Assembly (NCBI RefSeq): GCF_022809715.1
Contig: NZ_CP094459.1
Location: 930,001 to 994,000 of the forward strand
Direction: 5' to 3'
Source: Burkholderia pyrrocinia
GTDB taxonomy: Bacteria > Pseudomonadota > Gammaproteobacteria > Burkholderiales > Burkholderiaceae
Length of the DNA: 64,000 nt
In this document: piece by piece, positions 24,263 through 32,765 of the stretch
How the letters are laid out: the number at the start of each line of letters is the position of its first letter
Numbering within the stretch: position 1 is the stretch's first letter
Made by a program: the position numbers and the translations under genes
The notes under the pieces: generated by a model
The model's input: the letters and a program-made list of their open reading frames with translations, nothing else
What the model was told of the DNA's origin: nothing
The model's database searches: none

Positions 24263-25480
24263 ATGTCTCACGTCGTCCGGCGCCGGCCCGATGCCCGGCT
24301 GATCCTGTTGCTCGGCGCGCTCGCCGCCTGCGGGCCGATCGCCACCGACATGTACCTGCCGAGCCTGCCGTCGATCGCCGACGGCTTCTCCGTCAGCCCC
24401 GGCGCCGCGCAGCGCACGCTGACGAGCTTCATGGCCGGCTTCTCGATCGGCATGCTGCTGTACGGCCCGCTGTCCGACACGTGGGGCCGCCGGCCCGTGC
24501 TGCTCGGCGGCATCGCGCTGTTCACGCTCGCGAGCATCGGCTGCTTCGTGTCGGGCTCGATCGACATGCTGATCGTCGTGCGCTTCCTGCAGGCGCTCGG
24601 CGCCGGCGCCGCGTCGGTGCTGGCACGCGCGATAGCGCGCGACGCGCACGAGCCGAGCGACGCGGCGAAGGTGCTGTCGATGGTCGCGATCGTCACCGCG
24701 GTCGGGCCGCTGCTCGCGCCGCTGATCGGCGGCCAGATCCTGCGCTTCTCGGGCTGGCGCGGCGTGTTCGTCGTGCTGGCCGTGTTCGGCGCGGTGTGCG
24801 CGGCGACCGCGTACTTGCGCGTGCCCGAAACCTGGCCGAAGGAGCGGCGCAAGAGCACGGCCGTGCTCGCGTCGTTCGCGTCGTACGGGCGCATCCTGTC
24901 CGATCCCGTCGCATGGGGGCACATGCTGTGCGGCGGGATGGCATTCGCGTCGATGTTCTCGTACATCACCGCGACGCCGTTCGTGTACATCGAGTATTTC
25001 CACGTGTCGCCGCAGCACTACGGGCTGCTGTTCGGCCTGAACGTCGTCGGGATCATGATCGGCAACTTCGCGAACACGCGGCTCGTCGGCCGCGTCGGCT
25101 CGCTGCGCATCATCGCGGCCGCGTCGCTCGTGAGTTGCATCGCGTCGCTCGCGGTCGCGCTCGTCGCGCTGACCGGGTGGGGCGGGCTGTGGTCGATCGT
25201 CGTGTGCCTGTTCTTCGTCGTCGGCGTGGTCGGGATCCTGTCCGCGAACTGCACGACCGACCTCATGCATCGCTATCCGCACAACGCGGGCGCGTCGGCC
25301 GCCGTGTTCGGCGCGATGCAGCTCGCGCTCGGCGCGCTCGCGAGCGTCGCGATCGGCGCACTCGCGGACGGCACGCCGTTCGCGATGGGCGTGACGATCG
25401 GCGTCACGGGCGTGCTGTGCTTCGTCGGGCGCTATCTGGTGCTGCGCTGGCACGGACGGGCCGTGCCGGCCGGGGCGTGA
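24263..25480 (+). CDS. Bcr/CflA family multidrug efflux MFS transporter
   Basis: A 405-residue carrier with twelve hydrophobic helices. The first helix ends ATDMYLPSLPSIADGF, the mark of the Bcr/CflA drug:H+ antiporter group, and YGPLSDTWGRRPVLLGG is the MFS motif A between helices 2 and 3. The substrate is unknown; relatives export bicyclomycin, chloramphenicol or sulfonamides. ATG 24263 has only a weak ribosome site. It converges with tai4, 29 bp apart. Confidence 0.87.
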   Translation: MSHVVRRRPDARLILLLGALAACGPIATDMYLPSLPSIADGFSVSPGAAQRTLTSFMAGFSIGMLLYGPLSDTWGRRPVLLGGIALFTLASIGCFVSGSIDMLIVVRFLQALGAGAASVLARAIARDAHEPSDAAKVLSMVAIVTAVGPLLAPLIGGQILRFSGWRGVFVVLAVFGAVCAATAYLRVPETWPKERRKSTAVLASFASYGRILSDPVAWGHMLCGGMAFASMFSYITATPFVYIEYFHVSPQHYGLLFGLNVVGIMIGNFANTRLVGRVGSLRIIAAASLVSCIASLAVALVALTGWGGLWSIVVCLFFVVGVVGILSANCTTDLMHRYPHNAGASAAVFGAMQLALGALASVAIGALADGTPFAMGVTIGVTGVLCFVGRYLVLRWHGRAVPAGA

Positions 25481-25509
25481 GCTGCGGGTTCAAATTTCCC
25501 GCCCCTGCA

Positions 25510-25971
25510 TCACTTGGAACGGTCCGACGAGCGATTGTCGAGTCGATAGCTGCGCTTCGGGTTGGTCACGAACCGTTTGACCTGGGCATCGAGTTCCTGA
25601 CTGTGGTACAGATCCAGGCATTTCAGAAAATCAAACCTGACGCCTTTGATTTCGGATTCGACGATCGGGTTGTGATAGTCGCGAGCAAGAAAACGATTGA
25701 CCAGCGATTTGCCCACGCCGGGGTTCCGTTCGAGATCGAAGTCGGTCCAATCCATTAGTGCACTGGCGCTGCTTCCCGCGTCCATCGCAGCGGACGGTTC
25801 ATTCCGATAAGCGGTCGCGATGCATTCGGCGAGCACCATGTCCTTGTAGTTCTGCGCGTAGGTTCGGGCGCCGGCTTGCGGCGACGACGTTGCATCCGTT
25901 GCATGACCCGATTGCGCCGCTAACGTCAGTACCCCAAACATCACACACCGGAGCAGCGGATTTTGTCTCAT
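25510..25971 (-). CDS. tai4: Tai4-type immunity protein of a type VI amidase
   Basis: A 153-residue protein with an export signal (MRQNPLLRCVMFGVLTLAAQ, cut near SGHA) and a helical body resembling the Tai4 family: NYKDMVLAECIATAYRNE, then LMDWTDFDLERNPGVGKSLV, then FDFLKCLDLYHSQELD. Tai4 dimers block the periplasmic peptidoglycan amidase Tae4, protecting the cell from itself and its kin. The start overlaps the tae4 stop (25968-25971), tying immunity to toxin synthesis. Base composition is less GC-rich than its neighbours. Confidence 0.85.
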   Translation of the reverse strand: MRQNPLLRCVMFGVLTLAAQSGHATDATSSPQAGARTYAQNYKDMVLAECIATAYRNEPSAAMDAGSSASALMDWTDFDLERNPGVGKSLVNRFLARDYHNPIVESEIKGVRFDFLKCLDLYHSQELDAQVKRFVTNPKRSYRLDNRSSDRSK

Positions 25972-26471
25972 GGCAGACTCCAGAAGTGCGCACGATCGGT
26001 GCGGTAATTGGCTCCCGGCTCGTTGAAATAGCACTGATCGTAACAGGTGAGTCCATTGAAAAGGGGCGCATGTCCCGTGGCATTCGACCAGCCTGAAACC
26101 TCGAAGAGAATGATTCCCTGCCAGTCCGCCAGGGCGTTGTCTTTCCGGGAAGGCGGGAACTGGATCACGTCTGCTTTGCCCCATCGCTGCTCGAGAAAGC
26201 GGATGAGATGCTTGACGCGATAGAAGTACCAGCGCTTGTCCGCACCTGACACGGTTTGCCCTGGAATATGAGGTATCGGCATGCCGGCTTGGCCGAGAAT
26301 ATAGCTCAGTCGCACGGCGCAGGTGTTATCCCAACGTAGCTTTGGATCTCTGCTGTTGATATTGACGGCCACGTTGCCACCAATCGTCAAGGCAACTTTC
26401 TCTGCAGAATTTATCGGCGCGTAAATGCGCATTGCTGCTGCCCATGCGGCTGAAAAGCGTGGTCTACGCAT
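25968..26471 (-). CDS. tae4: Tae4-type type VI secretion amidase effector
   Basis: A 167-residue NlpC/P60-like amidase matching Salmonella and Enterobacter Tae4 from its first residues (MRRPRFSAAWAAAMRIYAP versus MNRPSFNEAW...). The catalytic set is complete: Cys51 in DNTCAVRLSYIL, His134 in ATGHAPLFNG, and Asp145 eleven residues later in CYDQC. Other landmarks are GQTVSGADKRWYFYRV and the WQGI-ILFE-GWSN strand. Tae4 cuts the D-Glu-mDAP bond of peptidoglycan in rival periplasms. GGAGAGG directly precedes ATG 26471. There is no VgrG, Hcp, PAAR or sheath gene in the window. GC is lower than average. Confidence 0.88.
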   Translation of the reverse strand: MRRPRFSAAWAAAMRIYAPINSAEKVALTIGGNVAVNINSRDPKLRWDNTCAVRLSYILGQAGMPIPHIPGQTVSGADKRWYFYRVKHLIRFLEQRWGKADVIQFPPSRKDNALADWQGIILFEVSGWSNATGHAPLFNGLTCYDQCYFNEPGANYRTDRAHFWSLP

Positions 26472-26801
26472 ATCCCTCTCCGTAAACTGGATGAACGTGA
26501 TGCTGTCGACGCCAATCCGGATTCGTTGAGAGATGCGCCATTTCTCGCGTCGGACCGGGATGGCGGCATCACGCGGAGTGAAGGAAGTTACCGAGCCTGG
26601 ACAACTGCTGACAATTGGACTTGTTCGAAAATGGGAGTGTGTACGAACGTATGACGTCACGCACCGCCATTGGGAGAAGGTTTATCGACGATTGCCGGGC
26701 CGCTGTTGTTCGGGGCGGTGCCGCTCATGCAAAACACCCCGAACGCCGGGCTTGAATCCAGCGTTCGGGGTGTCGTGGATCGACGGTGTTTCGCCGAAGC
26801 T
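26472..26801. other. Intergenic region upstream of tae4
   Basis: The stretch from 26475 to about 26700 shares the lower GC of tae4/tai4 and shows no convincing gene. It should carry the tae4 promoter. The glk-hexR terminator is at its right end (26731-26773). Confidence 0.45.
26731..26773 (-). terminator. Rho-independent terminator of zwf-pgl-glk/hexR
   Basis: A 13-bp perfect stem (26734-26746 with 26761-26773, around a 14-nt loop) lies after the glk-hexR stop. Read leftward it ends in TTTT from the A run at 26731-26734. Confidence 0.88.
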
Positions 26802-28730
26802 TCAATCCCGCGCGACGTCCTTCGCCGCCGGCGACGCGCCGTGGCTCAGCCAGTCGAGCACGTCGGCCGTTTCGTCGTCGCTCGCGCGCGCCTTCGCCTG
26901 CGCGACGGCCTCGGGCAGTTCGCCGTTCGGCGACGCGCGGCGGATCGCGACGCCGACCGCGAGGATGTCGATCATCAGCAGATGCAGGATCCGCGAGATC
27001 ATCGACAGCTGCGACTCGCGCATCTCGATATGGTCGGTTTCGAGCGCGACGGTCGCGCGCTTCGCGAGCGGCGTGTTGCTCGACGTGATCGCGATCACCT
27101 TCGCGCCGGCCTGCATCGCGACGTCGAGCACGCGCAGCAGCTCGGGCGCACGCCCCGACTTCGACACCGCGACGATCACGTCGCCCTTGCCGAGCAGCGC
27201 GGCCGACGCGGCCTGCATGTACAGGTCGCCGTACGCGATCGTCGGAATCCCGAAGCGGAAGAACTTGTAGTGCGCGTCCTGCGCGACGATGTTCGAGTTG
27301 CCGAGCCCGTAGAACTCGATGCGCCGCGCGCCGTTCAGGATCTCGATCGCGTTCTCGACATGCTCGAAGTTCAGGTGCTCGCGCAACTGCAGGATCGCCG
27401 ACACCGTGTTGTCGAGCACCTTCGCGCCGAAGTCGGTGGCCGTGTCGCCGAGATGCACCTGGCTGTGGCTCATCGGGATCGTGCCGGTGAGGCCGGTGGC
27501 GAGCTTCAGCTTGAAGTCCGACAGCCCCTGGCAGCCGAGCGAGCGGCAGAAGCGGATCACGGTCGGCTGGCTCACGTCGGCCTTGCGCGCGATGTCGACG
27601 ATCGGATCGTTGATGATCGAGCGCGGATGGTTCAGCGCGAGATCGGCGACGCGGCGCTCGGCCGGCGTCAGCGCATCGCGCATCTGGCGGATCCGCTCGA
27701 ACACGGCCGACGACGCGCCGCCCGAGCGGTTCGACAGCTGCTCCGCGAGGATCGCCGATACACCGAGGAACGCCGGGTATTCGGCGGTGATCAGGTAGGT
27801 CGGGATGTTCTCGAGATAGTGCGTGAAGCGGCCCTTCGCCTCGAAGCGCGCGCGGAACGACGAGCGCGTGAACAGTTCGCCGAGCTTCAGCGCGACGCCG
27901 CCGCCGATGTACACGCCGCCGAGCGCGCCGAGCGTCAGCGCGACGCTGCCGGCGAACGCACCGAGAATCCCGCAGAAGCATTCGACCGTCTCGAGCGCGA
28001 GCGCTTCGCCCGCATGCGCGCGCTCGACGATCTCGACCGTGTCGACGCTTGCGGCGACGCGCTTCTTGTCGCGCGCGGCGAGCGCGCGATAGATGATCTC
28101 CATGCCGGGGCCCGCGCACACGCGCTCGAACGACACGTGCGGAAACTTCTTGCGCGCGTATTGCAGCACCAGGTCCTCGCGCTCGTCCTGCGGCGCGAAC
28201 GACGCGTGGCCGCCCTCGCTGCCGAGCGCGATCCAGCGGTCGTCGGCCGGAATCAGCCCCGACACGCCGAGCCCGGTGCCGGGCCCGAGCAGCCCGATCA
28301 CGCTGTTCTGGCGGCGCGTGCCGCCGCCGACCTGCACGCGCTGCGCGTCGGTCAGGCCCGGCAGCGCCATCGCGAGCGCGGTGAAATCGTTGACGACGAG
28401 CAGCGTGTCGAAGCCGAGCGCACGGCGCGTCGCCTCGATCGAGAAGCTCCAGTCGTGGTTGGTCATCGTGACCTGGTCGCCGTCGACCGGATTGGCGATC
28501 GCGATCGCCGCGTGGTTCACGCGGCTGATCTTCACGTCCTTCAGGTACTTGCGGATCGCGTCGGTGATCGTCGGATAGTCGGCGCCGGGATATACGCGGA
28601 TCTGCGTGATCTCGCCCGGGCCGGTTTCCAGCGCGAAGCGCGCGTTGGTGCCGCCGACGTCCGCGAGCAGGCGCGGGCCGTCGGCATGCTGACCCGCGAC
28701 GACCGCCTTAGTTTGCGCACCAGTAGACAT
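26802..28730 (-). CDS. glk: Fused glucokinase and HexR (RpiR-type) regulator
   Basis: A 642-residue two-part protein. Residues ~20-340 are an ATP-dependent glucokinase ([61 protein letters not shown]). Residues ~355-430 are an RpiR helix-turn-helix ([21 protein letters not shown]). Residues ~470-610 are a SIS domain ([31 protein letters not shown]) that in HexR binds 2-keto-3-deoxy-6-phosphogluconate. The enzyme that starts glucose use thus carries the repressor of its own pathway. It overlaps pgl by 23 bp. The likely operator is at 31017. Confidence 0.93.
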   Translation of the reverse strand: MSTGAQTKAVVAGQHADGPRLLADVGGTNARFALETGPGEITQIRVYPGADYPTITDAIRKYLKDVKISRVNHAAIAIANPVDGDQVTMTNHDWSFSIEATRRALGFDTLLVVNDFTALAMALPGLTDAQRVQVGGGTRRQNSVIGLLGPGTGLGVSGLIPADDRWIALGSEGGHASFAPQDEREDLVLQYARKKFPHVSFERVCAGPGMEIIYRALAARDKKRVAASVDTVEIVERAHAGEALALETVECFCGILGAFAGSVALTLGALGGVYIGGGVALKLGELFTRSSFRARFEAKGRFTHYLENIPTYLITAEYPAFLGVSAILAEQLSNRSGGASSAVFERIRQMRDALTPAERRVADLALNHPRSIINDPIVDIARKADVSQPTVIRFCRSLGCQGLSDFKLKLATGLTGTIPMSHSQVHLGDTATDFGAKVLDNTVSAILQLREHLNFEHVENAIEILNGARRIEFYGLGNSNIVAQDAHYKFFRFGIPTIAYGDLYMQAASAALLGKGDVIVAVSKSGRAPELLRVLDVAMQAGAKVIAITSSNTPLAKRATVALETDHIEMRESQLSMISRILHLLMIDILAVGVAIRRASPNGELPEAVAQAKARASDDETADVLDWLSHGASPAAKDVARD

Positions 28731-29388
28731 CGAGCTGGGTCCCCTTGTCGTTGGCCAGTTGGGAAATCGCGTTCTTCTGCAGCGACGCGGCCGCGGCGTC
28801 GAGCACGGCGCGCTTGGCGGGGCCCGCGATCAGCAGGAACAGCCGGTCGACGCGCTTGAGCGCATCGAGCGAAAAGCTCACGCGCGCATGCGGCGCGGCG
28901 CCCGGATGCACGGCGACGAAACGCTCGGGCGTCGCGATCGCGTGGTCCCATTCGGGCGCGTCGGCGAAGATCGACGCGGTGTGGCCGTCCTCGCCCATGC
29001 CGAGCACCGCGACGTTCGGCACGCGGTAGTCGGCGTTCGCGTTCAGCGCGGCGACGTGCGCGTCGAGCGTGGCGCGCGTGTCGACGAGCGGCAGGAAGCG
29101 GGCAGGGGCTGCCGCGTGCTGCAGCAGCGTGTCGCGCACGAGGTGCGCGTTGCTGGCCGCGTCGTTTTCCGGCACCCAGCGGTCGTCGACCAGCGTCACG
29201 TCGACGCCGGCCCAGTCGAGCGCCGCATGCGACAGCGTTTGCAGGAACGGGCGCGGGCTCGTGCCGCCGGACACCGCGAGCGTCGGGCGCACGGGGCCGG
29301 CGAGCGCGGCGCGCAGCGCATCGCCGACGGCGCGCGCGAGCGCTTCGCTTTGCGCTTCCTGGGTGTCGAAAGCGTGGATCTCGATCAC
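28708..29388 (-). CDS. pgl: 6-phosphogluconolactonase
   Basis: A 226-residue lactonase hydrolysing 6-phosphogluconolactone. Typical segments are [36 protein letters not shown] and [20 protein letters not shown]. The start is GTG 29388, set by GGAGGAG four to five nt upstream; the ATG overlapping it is followed by a stop. It is 88 bp after zwf, and its end overlaps glk-hexR. Confidence 0.93.
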   Translation of the reverse strand: MIEIHAFDTQEAQSEALARAVGDALRAALAGPVRPTLAVSGGTSPRPFLQTLSHAALDWAGVDVTLVDDRWVPENDAASNAHLVRDTLLQHAAAPARFLPLVDTRATLDAHVAALNANADYRVPNVAVLGMGEDGHTASIFADAPEWDHAIATPERFVAVHPGAAPHARVSFSLDALKRVDRLFLLIAGPAKRAVLDAAAASLQKNAISQLANDKGTQLDVYWCAN

Positions 29389-29476
29389 ATCTCCTCCGGA
29401 CTGCTTTGTATGTTCAAATCGTACGAATCGTGGGGCACGTTGCCGCACGCGGTCACGCGCGCGGCAACGGCCTGCA

Positions 29477-30946
29477 TCAGTTTTCTTCTTCGAGCCAGCA
29501 GGTGTCGTGCTGCGCGAGCATCGCGCTCGCCGCGGCCGGCCCCCACGTGCCCGCCGCGTACGGCTTCGGCGGCTTCAGCGAGCGTGCCCATTCGTTCAGG
29601 ATCGGCTCGACCCAGCGCCATGCGGCTTCCTGTTCGTCGCGCCGCACGAACAGCGCGAGCCGGCCGTTGATCACGTCGAGCAGCAGGCGCTGGTACGCCT
29701 CCATCTGCCCTTCCTTGAAGAACCGGTCGAATGCGAGGTCGAGGTGCACGCTCGCGAGGTTCATCCCTTCGCCGGGCTGCTTCGCGAGGCAGTACAGGCG
29801 GATCGTCTCGTTCGGCTGCAGCCGGATCACGAGGCGGTTCGAACCGGGACGCAGCGCGGTCGGCCCGAGCGCCGAGTGCGGCACCGGGCGGAAGTTGACG
29901 ACGATCTCCGCGACGCGGTCGGCGAGACGCTTGCCGGTGCGCAGGAAGAACGGCACGCCGGCCCAGCGCCAGTTCTCGATCTCGACCTTCAGCGCGACGA
30001 AGGTTTCGGTCTGGCTGTCGGGCTTCACGCCCGGCTCGGTCGCGTAGGCCGGCACCTGCGCGCCCTTGATCACGCCCGCATGATACTGGCCGCGCACGGC
30101 AACCTTGCCGATGTCGCGCGGATCGACCGGCTTCAGCGCCCGCAGCACGCGCAGCTTCTCGTCGCGCACCGCGTCGGAATCCATCGAGTGCGGCGGCTCC
30201 ATCGCGACGATCGACAGCAGTTGCAGCAGGTGGTTCTGCACCATGTCGCGCAGCGCGCCCGTATTGTCGTAGAAATCGCCGCGCGCTTCGACGCCGAGCT
30301 CCTCGGCGATCGTGATCTGGATGCTCTCGACCCATTCGCGGCGCCACAGCGGCTCGAACAGCGCATTGCCGAAGCGCAGCGCGAGCAGGTTCTGCACCGG
30401 CTCCTTGCCGAGGTAGTGGTCGATCCGGTAGATCTGGCCTTCCGCGAAGATCTCGCCGACCGCGTCGTTGATCGCATTCGACGAGCGCAGGTCGTAGCCG
30501 AGCGGCTTCTCGAGCACGATGCGCGAGCCTTCGCTCAGGCCGACCGACGCGAGCGCGTTGCAGATCGGCACGAACAGCGACGGGCCCGTCGCCAGATAGA
30601 ACACGCGGATGCCGGGCAGCGATGCGATCGCATCGCGCAGCACGACGTAGTCTTCCGCGCGGCCGAGATCGAGCTTCACGTACTCGATGCGCTGGAGAAA
30701 GGACTTCCACGCGGCTTCGTCGAACGCCTTGCCGGCCGCCTTGACCGCATGCGGCTTCACATGCGTGTCGACCCACTCGAGATAACCCGCCTGATCCGAT
30801 TCGTGCCGCGCCACGGCGACGATCCGGCCGCTCTCCGCCAGCATGTTCGCACGATGCGCTTCGAACAGCGCAGGCAGGATCTTGCGCATCGACAGATCGC
30901 CGGTGCCGCCGAAAAGTACGAAGGTAAAGCTGGAATCGGTATGCAT
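29477..30946 (-). CDS. zwf: Glucose-6-phosphate 1-dehydrogenase
   Basis: A 489-residue enzyme of the normal length. The NADP site is FVLFGGTGDLSMRKILPALF near residue 10, and the substrate-binding, catalytic His-Lys segment is RIDHYLGKEPVQNLL, preceded by VLEKPLGYDLRSS. It opens the Entner-Doudoroff and pentose-phosphate routes and makes NADPH. First gene of zwf-pgl-glk/hexR. ATG 30946 matches the family start; an upstream in-frame start would reach into the promoter region. Confidence 0.95.
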   Translation of the reverse strand: MHTDSSFTFVLFGGTGDLSMRKILPALFEAHRANMLAESGRIVAVARHESDQAGYLEWVDTHVKPHAVKAAGKAFDEAAWKSFLQRIEYVKLDLGRAEDYVVLRDAIASLPGIRVFYLATGPSLFVPICNALASVGLSEGSRIVLEKPLGYDLRSSNAINDAVGEIFAEGQIYRIDHYLGKEPVQNLLALRFGNALFEPLWRREWVESIQITIAEELGVEARGDFYDNTGALRDMVQNHLLQLLSIVAMEPPHSMDSDAVRDEKLRVLRALKPVDPRDIGKVAVRGQYHAGVIKGAQVPAYATEPGVKPDSQTETFVALKVEIENWRWAGVPFFLRTGKRLADRVAEIVVNFRPVPHSALGPTALRPGSNRLVIRLQPNETIRLYCLAKQPGEGMNLASVHLDLAFDRFFKEGQMEAYQRLLLDVINGRLALFVRRDEQEAAWRWVEPILNEWARSLKPPKPYAAGTWGPAAASAMLAQHDTCWLEEEN

Positions 30947-31005
30947 GTGTCTCCGCCGGGTTTTTGGGGTGCTGGGAAGCAATCCGTAGTGCGATAAAAA
31001 TATTT

Positions 31006-31034
31006 TTGACACTGAATTGTAGTTTAACTACAAT
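31006..31034 (+). promoter_or_regulatory. Sigma-70 promoter of the glucose ABC operon
   Basis: TTGACA (31006-31011) and TACAAT (31029-31034) are separated by the ideal 17 bp. The spacer and -10 are occupied by the HexR-type palindrome, so binding would block RNA polymerase. The transcript would begin near 31041, giving a leader of roughly 340 nt. Confidence 0.75.
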
Positions 31035-31043
31035 CCGCCGCAA
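31016..31043 (-). promoter_or_regulatory. Sigma-70 promoter of the zwf operon
   Basis: Read leftward, TTGCGG (31043-31038) and TACAAT (31021-31016) are 16 bp apart. Its -10 is the other half of the same palindrome that provides the -10 of the opposite promoter. Confidence 0.6.
31017..31033. promoter_or_regulatory. HexR-type operator palindrome
   Basis: TTGTAGTTTAACTACAA is palindromic except for the central base and fits the TTGT-N-ACAA HexR sites known in Pseudomonas and Shewanella. It lies between divergent zwf and gtsA and covers both -10 elements. The fused Glk-HexR encoded 2.3 kb away is the obvious binder; release by keto-deoxy-phosphogluconate is inferred from HexR studies. Confidence 0.75.
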
Positions 31044-31379
31044 GGGGTAGCACCTGGGTGAAGAAAAAAAGAAGTGCGGTCGATGAACTGCGCGAGCTTC
31101 GCCTTCGGGAGCGCCTTGTGCCGAATGTTATCGGACATTGACGGCGCGCATCGTCCGCGCACCGTTGGCCCCGGGCTCGCGTCGCATCATCGCGGCGGGC
31201 CAGAAACACAAAGAGGAGACACGCCGTTGAATCTCGATTCACGCTTTCTGTAAGAGCCCGGCCGGTCATCGGCCCCGTACGCTGCATGCGTCCCGCGGCT
31301 CGATTTCCCCGTCGTTATCAAGAAGCCGGTTCCCGGTCAGGGAACCTCACGAGTTGATTCAGTCTGGAGGAGATAAGTA

Positions 31380-32627
31380 ATGAAAGTTCGCTCGATCATG
31401 GGTGCGCTCTGCGCGGCAGGTCTGATGGCTGGCGCCGTGGCGGCGCAGGCAGCCGAGAATGTAACGGTGCTGCACTGGTGGACCTCGGGCGGCGAGTCGA
31501 AGGCCGTCGGCGTGCTGAAGGACGACGTGCAGAAGCAGGGCTACGTGTGGAAGGACTTCGCGGTCGCGGGCGGCGCCGGCGCCGCGGCGATGACCGCGCT
31601 GAAGACCAAGGTGATCAGCGGCGACGCACCGTCGGCCGCGCAGATCAAGGGCCCGCTGATCCAGGACTGGGCCGACCAGGGCGTGCTCGTCAACATCGAT
31701 TCCGCCGCCGGCGACTGGAAGCAGAACCTGCCGCCGGAAATCGACAAGATCATCAAGTACAAGGGCCACACCGTTGCCGCGCCGTTCTCGGTGCACCGCG
31801 TGAACTGGCTGTACATCAACAAGGCCGCGCTCGACAAGATCGGCGCGAAGGTGCCGACCACCTGGCCTGAATTCTTCGCGGTGGCCGACAAGCTGAAGGC
31901 CGCGGGCATCCAGCCGGTCGCGATGGGCGGCCAGCCGTGGCAGGACCTGACCCTGTGGGAAGACGTCGTGCTGTCGCAGGGCCCGGCGTTCTACAAGAAG
32001 GCGCTGGTCGATCTCGACCAGGCGACGCTGACGTCGCCGCAGATGCTGTCCGTGTTCGACACGGTGCGCAAGATCCAGGGCTACTTCGATACCGGCCGTA
32101 ACGGCCGCGACTGGAACCTCGCGACCGCGATGGTCATCAACGGCAAGGCCGGCATGCAGTTCATGGGCGACTGGGCGAAGGGCGAGTTCGAGAACGCGGG
32201 CAAGAAGGCGGGCAAGGACTACATCTGCGCGGCGGTGCCGGGTACGGCGAATGCGTACACGTTCAACGTCGACTCGTTCGTGTTCTTCCAGCAGAAGGGC
32301 GACAAGGCCGCGACGCCGGGCCAGCTCGCGCTCGCGAAGACGATCATGACGCCGGACTTCCAGGAGCAGTTCAGCCTGCTGAAGGGCTCGGTGCCGGTGC
32401 GCCTCGGCGTGAAGATGGACAAGTTCGACGACTGCGCGAAGAAGTCGTATGCGGACGAACAGACCGCGATCAAGTCGGGCGGCTTCGTGCCGTCGCTCGC
32501 GCACGGGATGGCGCAGAGCGATGCGACCGCCGGCGCGATCACGGACGTCGTGACGAAGTTCATGAACTCGCAGCAGGATTCGAAGAGCGCGGTCGCCGCG
32601 CTCGCGAAGGCCGCGAAGGTCAAGTAA
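31380..32627 (+). CDS. gtsA: Glucose ABC transporter, periplasmic binding protein
   Basis: A 415-residue exported protein with signal peptide MKVRSIMGALCAAGLMAGAV and cut after AQA. The mature part opens ENVTVLHWWTSGGESKAV, the paired tryptophans that stack on glucose in GtsA-type proteins; AAPFSVHRVNWLYINK and GKAGMQFMGDWAKGEF are further family marks. It delivers glucose (possibly mannose) to the GtsBC pore. GGAGGAG precedes ATG 31380. A terminator follows, so it can be made in excess over the membrane parts. Confidence 0.92.
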   Translation: MKVRSIMGALCAAGLMAGAVAAQAAENVTVLHWWTSGGESKAVGVLKDDVQKQGYVWKDFAVAGGAGAAAMTALKTKVISGDAPSAAQIKGPLIQDWADQGVLVNIDSAAGDWKQNLPPEIDKIIKYKGHTVAAPFSVHRVNWLYINKAALDKIGAKVPTTWPEFFAVADKLKAAGIQPVAMGGQPWQDLTLWEDVVLSQGPAFYKKALVDLDQATLTSPQMLSVFDTVRKIQGYFDTGRNGRDWNLATAMVINGKAGMQFMGDWAKGEFENAGKKAGKDYICAAVPGTANAYTFNVDSFVFFQQKGDKAATPGQLALAKTIMTPDFQEQFSLLKGSVPVRLGVKMDKFDDCAKKSYADEQTAIKSGGFVPSLAHGMAQSDATAGAITDVVTKFMNSQQDSKSAVAALAKAAKVK

Positions 32628-32638
32628 CGCACGACAGG

Positions 32639-32675
32639 CGCCCGGCCGGACACGCTTCATCGGCCGGGCGTTTTT
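32639..32675 (+). terminator. Terminator inside the glucose ABC operon
   Basis: CGCCCGGCCG (32639-32648) pairs with CGGCCGGGCG (32661-32670), followed by TTTTTG. It lies between gtsA and gtsB and probably lets only part of the transcripts continue. Confidence 0.82.
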
Positions 32676-32765
32676 GCATGTGCAGCAAACGGGCTCGCCC
32701 GCGGGCCCGTGCCGTACCCGGCGCCGGCCCGGCCAGCGTCGCCCTCGTTCCAGGAGTCGAATCAA

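Larger units (their letters stand above)
30947..31379. other. Divergent control region of the glucose regulon
   Basis: This holds two opposed promoters sharing the HexR-type palindrome at 31017-31033, then a leader of about 340 nt before gtsA. The leader contains a short frame TTG 31227 to TAA 31253 behind an AGAGGAG site, and a hairpin GGTTCCC (31329-31335)/GGGAACC (31341-31347) shortly before the gtsA start. A second, weaker promoter could lie within it. Confidence 0.6.
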
